Source: CAYWGR01 sp964458015 (lineage in GTDB: Bacteria; Planctomycetota; Planctomycetia; Pirellulales; Thermoguttaceae). Taken from it: DNA of 34,451 nucleotides. How positions within the stretch are numbered: position 1 is the stretch's first letter; every line of letters starts with the position of its first letter. Positions 6,911 to 14,708 of this stretch are shown in pieces. The notes below the pieces were generated by a model. That model worked only from the letters and a program-made list of their open reading frames with translations, searched no databases and was not told the DNA's origin. The DNA lies in NCBI GenBank assembly GCA_964458015.1, contig CAYWGR010000038.1:1-34451 (forward strand), written 5' to 3'. The translations under genes and the position numbers were made by a program.

Positions 6911-8329
6911 TTAGCGGTTTTTGTGTACTATCGTGAAATTGCACGCTCTTATCATCGAAACCGTTAAAAATCGCTTTTTAATGCAAGTGAGGATGTGGGT
7001 TTTCGATAATGCGGCCGCGGCTGCCAACGCCACGACCGGCATCACGACAGCCCGCATCCGCATGTCGGTCCAAAAGAGCGAATGGATAGCCGTGAGACTT
7101 ACGACCAACAACAGCGCGTAGAGCCAGGGCTGGAGAAAACCGTGGGGTGTCTTGCGGCATTGAAAAATGCGCCACGCGCCCATGCCGGCGAAGATGAACT
7201 CTAGTGCATACCACGCTGCCACTATATAACGCGACAAACGACGCATCGTTGTTTCGTCGGCCGATACTTGATGTGGCAACGGCGACCAGAAGCGGCCAAG
7301 GCGCACCAAGCATGCATAACAGAACATGCCCGGCTCGCAGCCAACGTTTTGCCAAGCTTCGTGGTAGGCCAGCCGATTGGCCGCAATCTCATCGCTTGGT
7401 TTATGGCGATCCCATTCGGCGTTGAAATGGTCGGCTCGCCACACATCGCCCCAATCGCCCGTGCGAAGCCACTCAAAAAATTCCGGATTATTCGCCAACA
7501 GGAGCGTGTAGCCGCCATGCGTCGTGGCGGCAATCGGCCGGCCAAACTCGATTTGGTTCCGAATCATCCAGGGACATAGGACGAGGATTGCCCCTGCTGC
7601 ATACGATGCAGGCAAAAGAAAACGGCTCGATTTTTCTCCGGGAGCTGTTAGCTCCCGGCTATTTCTTGTTTTCACGAGCAATGCCAAGCCGACGGCGAAT
7701 ACCCAAAGCAATAGCGTAGGACGACAAATCGCACCGAGCGAAAGTACGGCACCTGTTGCGAGGAATATGAGCGAGCCGTTCCATCGTTGAGTAGTCGCTG
7801 GTGCGTCGGTCTTCATTATAGCACTAGCGCTCGCATTCTCGGGACAGCCAACCCCGGAAGTCGCGAGTGTCCACGTAATCATCACCAAGCCAGCCGTAAC
7901 GAGAAACGTGGCCGGCGTCTCGGTCATGATCTGTGTGGATTGTGCCAGCAGGATCGGATCGCACGCCGTAAGCAGCGTGGCAATCGTCGCCCCGATGGTT
8001 CCCAAGCCCCACCAACGTCCCAAGAGAAACACCATTGCCACCGTGGCTACACCAAGCAAAACATGAAGCAAGCCGATTGCGACGCGGCTGTCGTCGCCTA
8101 GCGCCACGTAGCCTGTCAGCAACAGCGGATACAGCGGCGGGCGAAATGCAGTGGGCGTGTCACCGTGGCCGAAAGTGCCGTGTTCGACGAGATTCTCGGC
8201 CAGTCGGCGATAATCGTCCGTATCGCGAGCCAGCGCATCCGGCGTCAACAGGAGCATGCCGCCTCGCACGACGAACGCAAAAAACAACACAGCCGCGAAG
8301 ACGCCGGTAACCGATTTCGGCTTGCTCAT
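6911..8329 (-). CDS. Membrane glycosyltransferase, GT39/PMT-ArnT-like
   Basis: A polytopic membrane protein of 472 residues resembling the dolichyl-phosphate-mannose/ArnT (PMT_2) group, which moves a sugar from a polyprenyl-phosphate carrier to a periplasmic acceptor. Evidence: a first membrane segment (about 8-28), then an acidic loop D36-T-D-D-Y40 like the catalytic Asp motif of GT39, the R63-P-P-x-Y-P-L-L motif of the first periplasmic loop, and eight or more further hydrophobic segments to about 445. A long periplasmic-type stretch (about 275-345) contains NNPEFFEWLRTGDWGD. Donor and acceptor cannot be told. It stands alone: it converges with the lipoprotein gene and lies 86 bases after the DUF1080 gene, with no strong Shine-Dalgarno. 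Confidence 0.78.
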   Translation of the reverse strand: MSKPKSVTGVFAAVLFFAFVVRGGMLLLTPDALARDTDDYRRLAENLVEHGTFGHGDTPTAFRPPLYPLLLTGYVALGDDSRVAIGLLHVLLGVATVAMVFLLGRWWGLGTIGATIATLLTACDPILLAQSTQIMTETPATFLVTAGLVMITWTLATSGVGCPENASASAIMKTDAPATTQRWNGSLIFLATGAVLSLGAICRPTLLLWVFAVGLALLVKTRNSRELTAPGEKSSRFLLPASYAAGAILVLCPWMIRNQIEFGRPIAATTHGGYTLLLANNPEFFEWLRTGDWGDVWRADHFNAEWDRHKPSDEIAANRLAYHEAWQNVGCEPGMFCYACLVRLGRFWSPLPHQVSADETTMRRLSRYIVAAWYALEFIFAGMGAWRIFQCRKTPHGFLQPWLYALLLVVSLTAIHSLFWTDMRMRAVVMPVVALAAAAALSKTHILTCIKKRFLTVSMIRACNFTIVHKNR

Positions 8330-8415
8330 GTTGACTTTGTGCCGTTATCAACAAGGAGTGCCATGACCACAACTCCAATGGTCATCGCACTCGATTGAAC
8401 CAATTTCCATGGCGG

Positions 8416-9210
8416 CTACTTCTTCACTTTCGCCGGCGCAGGGGTGTCGCTGGGCGGCAAGTCGCGGATCCAGATATTGCGGAACTGGACCGGATTGCCG
8501 TGATATTGAAGCGCTAGCGGCAACTTCGACGGATGGGCCGTATACTTCGGCGGTGCATCCCAGGCCGACGCGCCTTGGATCTCGAAGTGATTCTGAACGA
8601 CCACGCCATTTTGGATCACCGTGACATACGCCGGCCGAACAAGTTTGCCTTGTCCGTCAAAGCGCGGCGACTCGAACAAAATATCGTAGGTTTGCCATTC
8701 GCCCGGCTTGCGGCAAACATTCACAAGCGGCGGATGCTGTTTGTAAATCGCGGCGGCCTGACCGTCGGCATACGTCTCGTTCTTATACGAATCGAGAACT
8801 TGCACTTCGTAGGTGTTCATCAGATAGACGCCGCTGTTGCCGCGCCCTTGGCCTTCGCTTTCAACCTTGGCGGGCGAGGCCCATTCAATGTGCAACTGGC
8901 AATCGCCGAACGCTTGCTTCGTCTGAATGCCGGCGACGGCCGAGATGGCAACGCCGTCTTTCACTTGCCATTTGTCGCCGCCTTCCCATTGCGAAAGATC
9001 CTTGCCATTGAACAACACAGTGGCATCGCTCGGCGGACTGTCGGCAGAGCCCGGCTCAACAACTTTCACGGCCGGCCACGGAATGCCGCTGATCCACTCG
9101 TCGGCCTGAACGACGTCAATCGAGCTAACAAGAAACATAGCGACCATCAGCGACAAAACACCGATTCGGCAATCTGACAGCATGGTTTTGCGGGCACGAA
9201 CGGCTTTCAT
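8416..9210 (-). CDS. Exported DUF1080 (3-keto-disaccharide hydrolase-like) protein
   Basis: DUF1080 proteins have a concanavalin-like beta-jellyroll fold, and some act on 3-keto-glycosides. They are much expanded in planctomycetes. The diagnostic phrases are all here: ATVLFNGKDLSQWEGGDKWQVKDG, then GNSGVYLMNTYEVQVLDSY, then the terminal LQYHGNPVQFRNIWIRDLP. I place the start at ATG 9210 because AGGAG lies nine bases upstream; longer frames reach 9357 without support. That gives 264 residues with an N-terminal signal (VLSLMVAMFLVSSIDVVQA). The gene diverges from the Tat-exported PHP-like protein across a 317-base gap, so both may belong to periplasmic sugar catabolism. Confidence 0.88.
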   Translation of the reverse strand: MKAVRARKTMLSDCRIGVLSLMVAMFLVSSIDVVQADEWISGIPWPAVKVVEPGSADSPPSDATVLFNGKDLSQWEGGDKWQVKDGVAISAVAGIQTKQAFGDCQLHIEWASPAKVESEGQGRGNSGVYLMNTYEVQVLDSYKNETYADGQAAAIYKQHPPLVNVCRKPGEWQTYDILFESPRFDGQGKLVRPAYVTVIQNGVVVQNHFEIQGASAWDAPPKYTAHPSKLPLALQYHGNPVQFRNIWIRDLPPSDTPAPAKVKK

Positions 9211-9527
9211 GGGAGTCATCTCCTGGAGGGCAAGAAACTTGATGCTTTTAGGCAGCGGCACACTCGGCCGCCGCATTTTCGTGATTCTATCCGATGAAAT
9301 ACCCCTTGTCCAACATAGTGGGCAAGGGACAATGTTGCACCGCCCGCCGCGCGGCATTAAAATACGTTTTGCTCAAAAACGCCTTCCATGCGATTTCCTC
9401 CCTATTGACCTTTGCATAGCCAGTGAGCCGAGGACGACCATCGGGAGGCCGAAATCTAGACCAATTAAGTTGACTAGCCAGTTCATTAGCCAAGCAAACA
9501 TCAATAACATAGCATTTCCAAGGATCC
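9211..9527. other. Divergent intergenic region, DUF1080 / PHP-like gene
   Basis: No gene supported. It carries the promoters of both flanking genes. A GC palindrome GCCGCGCGGC lies near 9346. The last 70 bases before the plus-strand gene are AT-rich, but I see no convincing -35/-10 pair. Confidence 0.4.
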
Positions 9528-10394
9528 ATGATGAATCTCCTTTCACGACGAAAATTTCTCGGCCATGCCGCCGCAGCAACGGGAGCTGCCGTTGCCGCGC
9601 AAGCCGGTCTCGGCAGACTCGCGGCCGCTGAAGCCGATCTCCCCTTGGTTGATTACCATGTCCACGTGGAAGGCGTGATTACGCTGGAAAAGGCTATCGA
9701 AATTTCCCGCCAACGCGGCGTCAAGTTCGGCATCGTCGAGCACGCCGGCACGAAGGCCAACAAATATCCCAATCTGCTAAGCACTGACGAGCATCTGAAA
9801 CGCTATCTCGACATGCTCGATGGAAAGCCTGTTTTCAAAGGCATTCAGGCCGAAGGAATCGACTGGATGACCTGCTTCTCCAAGGAACTGGTTGCCAAGC
9901 TTGATTACGTGCTGACCGACGCTCTGACCTTGCCGCTCAAAGACGGCACTCGCTTTGAGATTTGGAAGCCGGGCCTGAATCTTGATAATCCGCAGGAATT
10001 CATGGATCGCTACGTTGATTTTCACGTGAAGATCATGAGATGCGAACCGATCGACATTTTGGCCAATGTCACATTTCTGCCGGCCCCGCTGGTTAAGGAT
10101 CACGACGCACTCTGGACCACGGCCCGGATGCAGCGCATCATCGAAACGGCGGCTGAAAACAACGTCGCTATCGAGATCAACAGCAGCTACTGCTTGCCGA
10201 AGCTCACGTTTCTCCAGATGGCCAAGAAGGCCGGCGTGAAGTTCTCGACCGGTTCGAATATCCGCGGGCTGGATGTTGGAAAGCTGGATTACTGCCGAAA
10301 AATGGCCGCCGAGCTTGATCTGAAGCAATCCGATCTGTTTACGCCCGCCCCTCCGGGCCAGAAGCCGATCGAACGCCGAAAACTGGCCACGTAG
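9528..10394 (+). CDS. Tat-exported PHP-like metal-dependent hydrolase
   Basis: A 288-residue protein opening with a Tat signal (SRRKFLGHAAAATGAAVAA, cut near residue 34), so it is probably folded before export. The mature part follows the PHP (polymerase and histidinol phosphatase) barrel plan: D42-Y-H-V-H46, E71-H72 in GIVEHAG, E109 in GIQAEGID, and E217-I-N near the C-terminus. PHP enzymes use three metals to cleave phosphoesters. The last canonical motif, G-S-D-A-H, reads G-S-N-I-R (242-246), losing two expected ligands. The protein may be a variant or catalytically changed member. AAGGA precedes the tandem ATG ATG; the second ATG (9531) is equally possible. A hairpin follows the stop. Confidence 0.75.
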   Translation: MMNLLSRRKFLGHAAAATGAAVAAQAGLGRLAAAEADLPLVDYHVHVEGVITLEKAIEISRQRGVKFGIVEHAGTKANKYPNLLSTDEHLKRYLDMLDGKPVFKGIQAEGIDWMTCFSKELVAKLDYVLTDALTLPLKDGTRFEIWKPGLNLDNPQEFMDRYVDFHVKIMRCEPIDILANVTFLPAPLVKDHDALWTTARMQRIIETAAENNVAIEINSSYCLPKLTFLQMAKKAGVKFSTGSNIRGLDVGKLDYCRKMAAELDLKQSDLFTPAPPGQKPIERRKLAT

Positions 10395-10410
10395 AGAGCG
10401 ACTGCCGAAG

Positions 10411-10434
10411 GTTCCCAAGCTAGAGCTTGGGAAC
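10411..10434. repeat. Near-perfect palindrome between convergent genes
   Basis: Arms GTTCCCAAGCT and AGCTTGGGAAC are separated by two bases. It sits 16 bases after the PHP-like stop and about 90 bases from the stop of the converging BRCT-MerR-TPR gene. It may act as a bidirectional transcript end, though no clean T-run follows. Palindromes of this wording recur between genes in many bacteria, so a dispersed repeat is likely. Confidence 0.6.
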
Positions 10435-10437
10435 CAG

Positions 10438-10513
10438 GATTGTTCGTAATTTTATTGTTGCAAGACAATTAAGTTGCAGGACAATTAGCGAAACAATTAA
10501 GCTGCGAACAATC
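10438..10513. repeat. 76-bp hairpin repeat with internal direct repeats
   Basis: Ends are an exact 9-bp inverted repeat, GATTGTTCG (10438-10446) and CGAACAATC (10505-10513). Pairing continues imperfectly for about 22 bases. The interior holds the direct repeats GTTGCAAGACAATTA and GTTGCAGGACAATTA (10458-10487), and a third AACAATTAAG. The symmetrical ends and compact size resemble a miniature repeat element. It lies next to the stop of the BRCT-MerR-TPR gene. Confidence 0.65.
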
Positions 10514-10524
10514 AAAGTGACGGT

Positions 10525-11646
10525 CTATTGTTCCAGCCGCGAGCAGGCTTCCTCGGCCCAGGGATTGTCGGGCGCTAATGCTAAAAACGCCCGCCAATGT
10601 TCCTCGGCTTCGACTCGCTCGCTCAGTTCATCCAGCGTGCGGGCAAGATGATAATGAACGTCGGCATAGTCGGGGTGATAGCGAAGCGCGCCCTCGAACG
10701 CCGCTACGGCCAACTCGCGCTGGCCTAATTCGGCCAACACGCAACCGAGATTTGCGCGGGCCTCGACATAGTCCTCGTTCAGCTCGATCGCCATGTAGTA
10801 ACGCTCGCGCGCGCCGGCCAAATCGCCTTGCCGATAGAGCAACTCGGCAACCTGAAAACAAACATCGGCTTTCGGTCCCGCGGCAGCCATTGCCGCGCGA
10901 TACATTTCGGCGGCGGCAGCCAACTGGCCGTCTTCCTCCAACTCGGCCGCTAAGCAACACATCTGCTCAGGCGAGGTGGGCACGGCCTGCTCATGCGTAG
11001 GCTCACCTTCCCAGGCGTCGAAATCGAACCGCAACTGCCCGCCCGGCTCGATCAACCCGTCGCCTTGGCGCAGCAGAATTTTTTTGCCCTGCACGATCAC
11101 CGAGAGCTGCGTCAACGGTCGCTCGGCGCCGGGTAGATACCTGCGCAACGATTCAAGCTGCCTCTCGATCGCCTGGGGCGACATGCCCGCCGCCAAAAGC
11201 TCGGCCAGCCGCCGTGCCGTCGCCACTTCCTGGAAATCAAAATACGGCAGCCGACGCACTTCGCGCACCGGCACAATCAGCCCACGACGATGCCATCGGC
11301 GAATCACCGCCACGGGCACGTGGAGCAACTCGGCCAACATGGCCGGCGTGTAAAGCCGATGCACTTCCTGTTGCGAATCAACGAGCCCCAGCCGTTGCCA
11401 AAGCTGCGTTTCCGTGATGATTTCCGCCGCCCCCTGATCGACCTGACGCCGGACGGCCTCGTCGAGCCAATCTTCCTGGCATTGCGATTCCGCCAAGGGG
11501 AATTCCTCGCCGACGACGATCAAATGCACCGTGGCGTCCGGCTTATCCAGCACAGTGGCCCCCTTTTGGCGGGCCAATTGCGACGCCTCGCGCCGCCCCA
11601 TGCTGGCCAATTTACCGACAAACGCGATTCGTTGATCTTTTAACAT
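10525..11646 (-). CDS. BRCT-MerR-TPR fusion protein, possible regulator
   Basis: A three-part protein of 373 residues from ATG 11646 (AGG five bases upstream; TTG 11661 is the longer alternative). Residues 1-85 look like a BRCT domain: a strand RIAFVGKL, a helix REASQLARQKGATVLD, a strand HLIVVG and an EDWLDEAV helix like the conserved Trp helix. Residues 98-165 form a MerR-type helix-turn-helix (YTPAMLAELLHVPVAVIRRWHRRGLI ... PYFDFQEVATARRLAELLAAGMS). Residues about 230-370 hold three to four TPR-like repeats (AIELNEDYVEARANLGCVLAELG, YHPDYADVHYHLARTLDEL). BRCT binds phosphopeptides or DNA ends, MerR binds promoter dyads and TPR binds proteins. Together they suggest a DNA-bound scaffold, but its target is unknown. 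Confidence 0.75.
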   Translation of the reverse strand: MLKDQRIAFVGKLASMGRREASQLARQKGATVLDKPDATVHLIVVGEEFPLAESQCQEDWLDEAVRRQVDQGAAEIITETQLWQRLGLVDSQQEVHRLYTPAMLAELLHVPVAVIRRWHRRGLIVPVREVRRLPYFDFQEVATARRLAELLAAGMSPQAIERQLESLRRYLPGAERPLTQLSVIVQGKKILLRQGDGLIEPGGQLRFDFDAWEGEPTHEQAVPTSPEQMCCLAAELEEDGQLAAAAEMYRAAMAAAGPKADVCFQVAELLYRQGDLAGARERYYMAIELNEDYVEARANLGCVLAELGQRELAVAAFEGALRYHPDYADVHYHLARTLDELSERVEAEEHWRAFLALAPDNPWAEEACSRLEQ

Positions 11647-11969
11647 TATGACCTGATCCAAGCGGAAGTGACTGGACCAGTTTCGCCGAGCATCCGCGTT
11701 CTGTCAACACGGCGGCAAGAAACGGCATTTTCAAGAGGACTGGACCAACAGAGGGACTACAGGGGGGGCCTTATTCCATAATCATCCGCCCTCGGCAAAA
11801 GTCACCCTGGCAACGGATGCCTTTAAGCCAGATCCATTCTTGTAGGCTTTGGTTGTTTCAATAAGTGCATGGCTTGAATATTTTCCTACCCAAGAAAAGC
11901 AGCAGGGGCACAGACCCTGTTCCGGCCTGTGCCCCTGGGGATAATTCAGAATAATTAGTCAATCGTGGC
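11647..11969. other. Intergenic region upstream of the BRCT-MerR-TPR gene
   Basis: No gene supported. Near the BRCT-MerR-TPR start it holds the odd palindrome ACTGG-A-CCAGT (11671-11681), with GACTGGACCA repeated at about 11740; these are possible operator half-sites. Its far end holds the hairpin described separately. Confidence 0.4.
11903..11937 (-). terminator. Hairpin, probable terminator of the YTV-protein gene
   Basis: A perfect 11-bp stem (CAGGGGCACAG and CTGTGCCCCTG) with a 13-base loop lies 33 bases past the YTV-protein stop. On the minus strand it is followed by CTGCTTTTCTT, a modest T-rich tail. It could equally be a dispersed repeat, as this wording is repeat-like. Confidence 0.5.
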
Positions 11970-13292
11970 TTAGGGGTTCTTAAGCGGCGGATAAACCAAC
12001 GTGGATGGGGCAGGCGACTTCGCGGGCGGCGGCACCGCCTTCATCGGCCCAAGATCCTTCAATGGCTCTTTGTCCTCGGTATCCACCGGTTGCGGCGTCG
12101 CTGCGTCGGCGCCAAGCTCAGGCTTCACGTCGGCGGCCGCCGGTTTCTTGGCCGGCGTAGGCTGTTGCGGCTGCGTTGCGGCCGAAGACGACGAAGCAGC
12201 GGTGGGTGTTCCATTGATTGGATTACCGCAGGCATCCAGTGGCACGCGGTAGCAAACCAGCTTCGGCACGTTGCATGTGTAGGTCACGGGGATACGTTTC
12301 TCGACGCAACGCGGCACGCTGATCGTTTGTTGCTGAGCCACCATGCGGCATACTTGGTAAGGAACTTGTTCCACGCGTTGTTCGTAAACCATCTTGCAGG
12401 TCGTCACCGGCACTTTGCGAACACACTGCTCGGTCACCATCCGGCACGTTGTTACCGGGATTTTGCGCACTTGTTGCTCCGTAACCATGCGACATACCTG
12501 CACAGGCACCTTTCGGACAACCTGCTCAGGCACCATCTTGCACACTTGCACGGGGATTTGCTGAGTAACGGTCTGCGGCACATAGGCGGTCTGCTGATAC
12601 TGCTGCGGAACGATATTCGCCTGCCATACCTTTTTCACTTCATACTTGCCGTGCTGGGTTTGAGCCCAATACAGGCCGGCCTTTTGATAGGCGGTTTGGC
12701 CCGTGACCGGATCGACGGCGCAACCGCCCGATTGCCAAGTCAATTTCGACGAAGGCCACGAGGGTTTCAGCACCATCTGATCCGCGTAGCAACCTTGATC
12801 GACATACCGCGTTTGGCAGGTCGTCACCGGCTGATAGACCGTGCGGCATTCAGTTCGATAGGATGTCTCGTAGACGGGCTTCATCACCGTATAGGTTTCT
12901 TCCCGCTCGGCGGTTTCATAGACCGGACGCTGGACCGTGTAGCACTCCTGGCGTTCGGAGGTCTCATAGACCGGGCGTTGCACCGTATAGGTTTCTTCCC
13001 GCTCGGAGGTCTCCATGACGGGCTTGGCCACGGTATAGCGGTTTTCGCGGACTGCGGTTTCCCAAACCGGCTTGTAGCTGGTCACCTGCCGCTGCTCGCA
13101 TACCGTTTCATATTCGATGCGGTAAGCGGTATACTGCCGCTGCTCGTAGACGGTCTGGTAGACGATCCGATACGTCTGGCCCGCGGCGCCTGTCATGCAG
13201 GCCGACGAGGGGCAATCGATCTGGGCCGACGCTGTGGCCGCGGTCGCCACCAAAAACAACAAGACTAATCCAAAGCGAACATGCGAATTCAT
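11970..13292 (-). CDS. Secreted YTV-repeat protein, predicted cell-surface structural protein
   Basis: Exported protein of 440 residues built largely of two repeat arrays. The start at ATG 13292 has GAGGAGG upstream and gives a clean signal peptide (SHVRFGLVLLFLVATAATASAQ). The first array (about 41-156) repeats a 16-residue unit of form TVxxPVYETxEREExY, the YTV repeat known from Rhodopirellula. The second (about 246-351) repeats VPVxxCxMVxEQxVRK, also 16 residues, five times, with one Cys each. A spacer with Trp and Cys residues links them. The tail (from about 360) is Ala/Pro/Ser-rich and disordered. The alternating Val/Thr/Tyr pattern suggests a beta-fibrous, disulfide-linked surface or wall protein. 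As I recall, YTV proteins have been linked to planctomycete wall fractions; a role here is inference. Confidence 0.85.
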   Translation of the reverse strand: MNSHVRFGLVLLFLVATAATASAQIDCPSSACMTGAAGQTYRIVYQTVYEQRQYTAYRIEYETVCEQRQVTSYKPVWETAVRENRYTVAKPVMETSEREETYTVQRPVYETSERQECYTVQRPVYETAEREETYTVMKPVYETSYRTECRTVYQPVTTCQTRYVDQGCYADQMVLKPSWPSSKLTWQSGGCAVDPVTGQTAYQKAGLYWAQTQHGKYEVKKVWQANIVPQQYQQTAYVPQTVTQQIPVQVCKMVPEQVVRKVPVQVCRMVTEQQVRKIPVTTCRMVTEQCVRKVPVTTCKMVYEQRVEQVPYQVCRMVAQQQTISVPRCVEKRIPVTYTCNVPKLVCYRVPLDACGNPINGTPTAASSSSAATQPQQPTPAKKPAAADVKPELGADAATPQPVDTEDKEPLKDLGPMKAVPPPAKSPAPSTLVYPPLKNP

Positions 13293-13771
13293 GACCTTTA
13301 TTCCTCCTCGCGCGAAAAAAACCAATCGCGCGCAACTTGATATTTTCCCTCCGTCCAAACTACCGTAGGGCGCAATCATGTTGGATGCAAATACACCTCA
13401 CACCCTGAGTTTGCCAGATAATTTCGAAAACGGCAAATGGTTGAAGCCGTAAAAATTACGGATTCAATCCGAAGTCTAACGCACAGTGCGAGTTAGTGAC
13501 GATGAGAATTTTTCAAGTTTTTATTATCGATTGTCGAGCGTTCTTTTTCATGCGCAACAATAACTTGCATAACGATAAATACTTGCGATTAAATCTTGCC
13601 TAACCGCTACAACCGGACTGCATGCCGGCGGTTTTGCGAATCTCGATGTTCCCAAGCGTTGATAGCAAGGGCAGTAAGCGATTTCGTTTTCCCTGAGCGG
13701 TTCTGCATGGCATCCTTCTATTATTACGTTACACTTCCGCCAATCGCCCATTTCCACGACGATCGCATTTC
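13293..13771. other. Long AT-rich divergent intergenic region
   Basis: No gene supported over about 480 bases between the YTV gene (minus) and the lipoate ligase-like gene (plus). It holds a strong dyad (13441-13467) and three spaced copies of the word CTTGC (13564, 13582, 13595), two as ACTTGC. Promoters for both genes should be here, but I cannot place them with confidence. Confidence 0.5.
13441..13467. promoter_or_regulatory. 27-bp dyad, candidate operator
   Basis: CCGTAA and TTACGG flank AAA exactly, and outer arms TTGAA and TTCAA extend the symmetry with a single mismatch. It lies about 150 bases upstream of the YTV gene start and about 300 upstream of the plus-strand gene. The size suits a dimeric regulator site. 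It lacks the T-run of a terminator. Confidence 0.35.
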
Positions 13772-14491
13772 ATGCAATACCTTGATCTGACGCTGCCTAC
13801 GCCGCCTGAAAATCTGGCGCTCGACGAAGCCCTGTTGGAAGAAGCCGAAACGGCCTCTGAACCGCTCGAAACTTTGCGGCTTTGGGAACCCCAGCAGCCG
13901 ATGGTCGTCGTGGGCCGCTCGTCGCATGTCGATGCGGAAGTGCGGATGGATGTCTGTCAAAGCTTGGGCATTCCCGTCTTGCGTCGGGTCAGCGGCGGAG
14001 CCACCATCGTCGCCGGGCCAGGCTGTTTGATGTATGCGGTTGTTCTCAGTTACAAGCTGCGGCCCGACCTTCGCCAACTCAGTCAGGCACATCAACACGT
14101 ATTGAATCTTCTGGCATCGGCCATCAAGCCGCTTGTTCCCAACGTTCACTACCGCGGCACCAGCGACTTGGCTCTTGATCAGCTCAAATTTTCCGGCAAC
14201 AGCGCCCGCTGCCGTCGCGAAAATTTGCTGTATCACGGCACCTTGCTTTATGATCTTCCGCTCGATCTGATCGAGCGCTGTTTGACGATGCCGCCCCGGA
14301 TGCCTGATTATCGTGAACGCCGTCCCCACGGTCGTTTCGTCACCAATTTATCCTTGACGGCCGAAGCGCTGCGTCAAGCATTAAAGACAGCCTTCAACGC
14401 CCAAGAATTGCGTACAGATTGGCCCGCGGCAGAAACTGCCCGTTTGGTTGCTGAAAAGTATAGCCAGCCGGAGTGGAACAGCAGCCTTTAA
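13772..14491 (+). CDS. Lipoate-protein ligase A-like (BPL/LplA family)
   Basis: A 239-residue protein of the biotin/lipoate ligase-transferase family, which attaches lipoyl or octanoyl groups to Lys of 2-oxoacid dehydrogenase and GcvH domains. The family core is visible: NLALDEALLEEAE (14-26), LRLWEPQQPMVVVGRSS (35-51), RRVSGGATIVAGPGCLMYAVVL (about 71-92, matching R-R-x-S-G-G-G-x-V-x-H), and the lysine motif DLALDQLKFSGNSARCRRENLLYHGTLLYD (about 131-160). The His of the usual V-x-H is Ala here, so the substrate could differ; an octanoyltransferase role (LipM-like) is the alternative. It stands alone between long gaps, with no clear Shine-Dalgarno before its ATG. Confidence 0.85.
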   Translation: MQYLDLTLPTPPENLALDEALLEEAETASEPLETLRLWEPQQPMVVVGRSSHVDAEVRMDVCQSLGIPVLRRVSGGATIVAGPGCLMYAVVLSYKLRPDLRQLSQAHQHVLNLLASAIKPLVPNVHYRGTSDLALDQLKFSGNSARCRRENLLYHGTLLYDLPLDLIERCLTMPPRMPDYRERRPHGRFVTNLSLTAEALRQALKTAFNAQELRTDWPAAETARLVAEKYSQPEWNSSL

Positions 14492-14708
14492 GGCCGAATT
14501 TCCCTCTTTCGAGCAATTTCAACGCACGAAATAGCCCTACGGAGGGGTTTTTGTGCCATCGTATCTTTCCTAATCTGCGTTTTCTACTTGGCTTTCTTGA
14601 ACTTACTGATTACGCTGTATAGAAGTGGAAGGCAGTTACTTCCAGGGCGACGGAAGTCGTCCCCTGGTACGTCATTTAACGCAGGCACGATTGCAAAGGG
14701 TGTGCACA

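Noticed and set aside
12240..13172. 48-bp periodic DNA, considered as a CRISPR-like array
   Set aside because: The units are contiguous without unique spacers, keep a reading frame, and encode the known YTV-type protein repeats.
12090..13268. 392-codon open frame on the plus strand, opposite the YTV gene
   Set aside because: It mirrors the repeats of the minus-strand gene. The His/Arg/Leu-rich product has no signal or domain logic, while the minus-strand product has a signal peptide and Shine-Dalgarno.
13596..13790. 64-codon plus-strand frame ahead of the lipoate ligase-like gene
   Set aside because: It overlaps the start of a well-supported gene in another frame, has no ribosome-binding site and no protein-like pattern.
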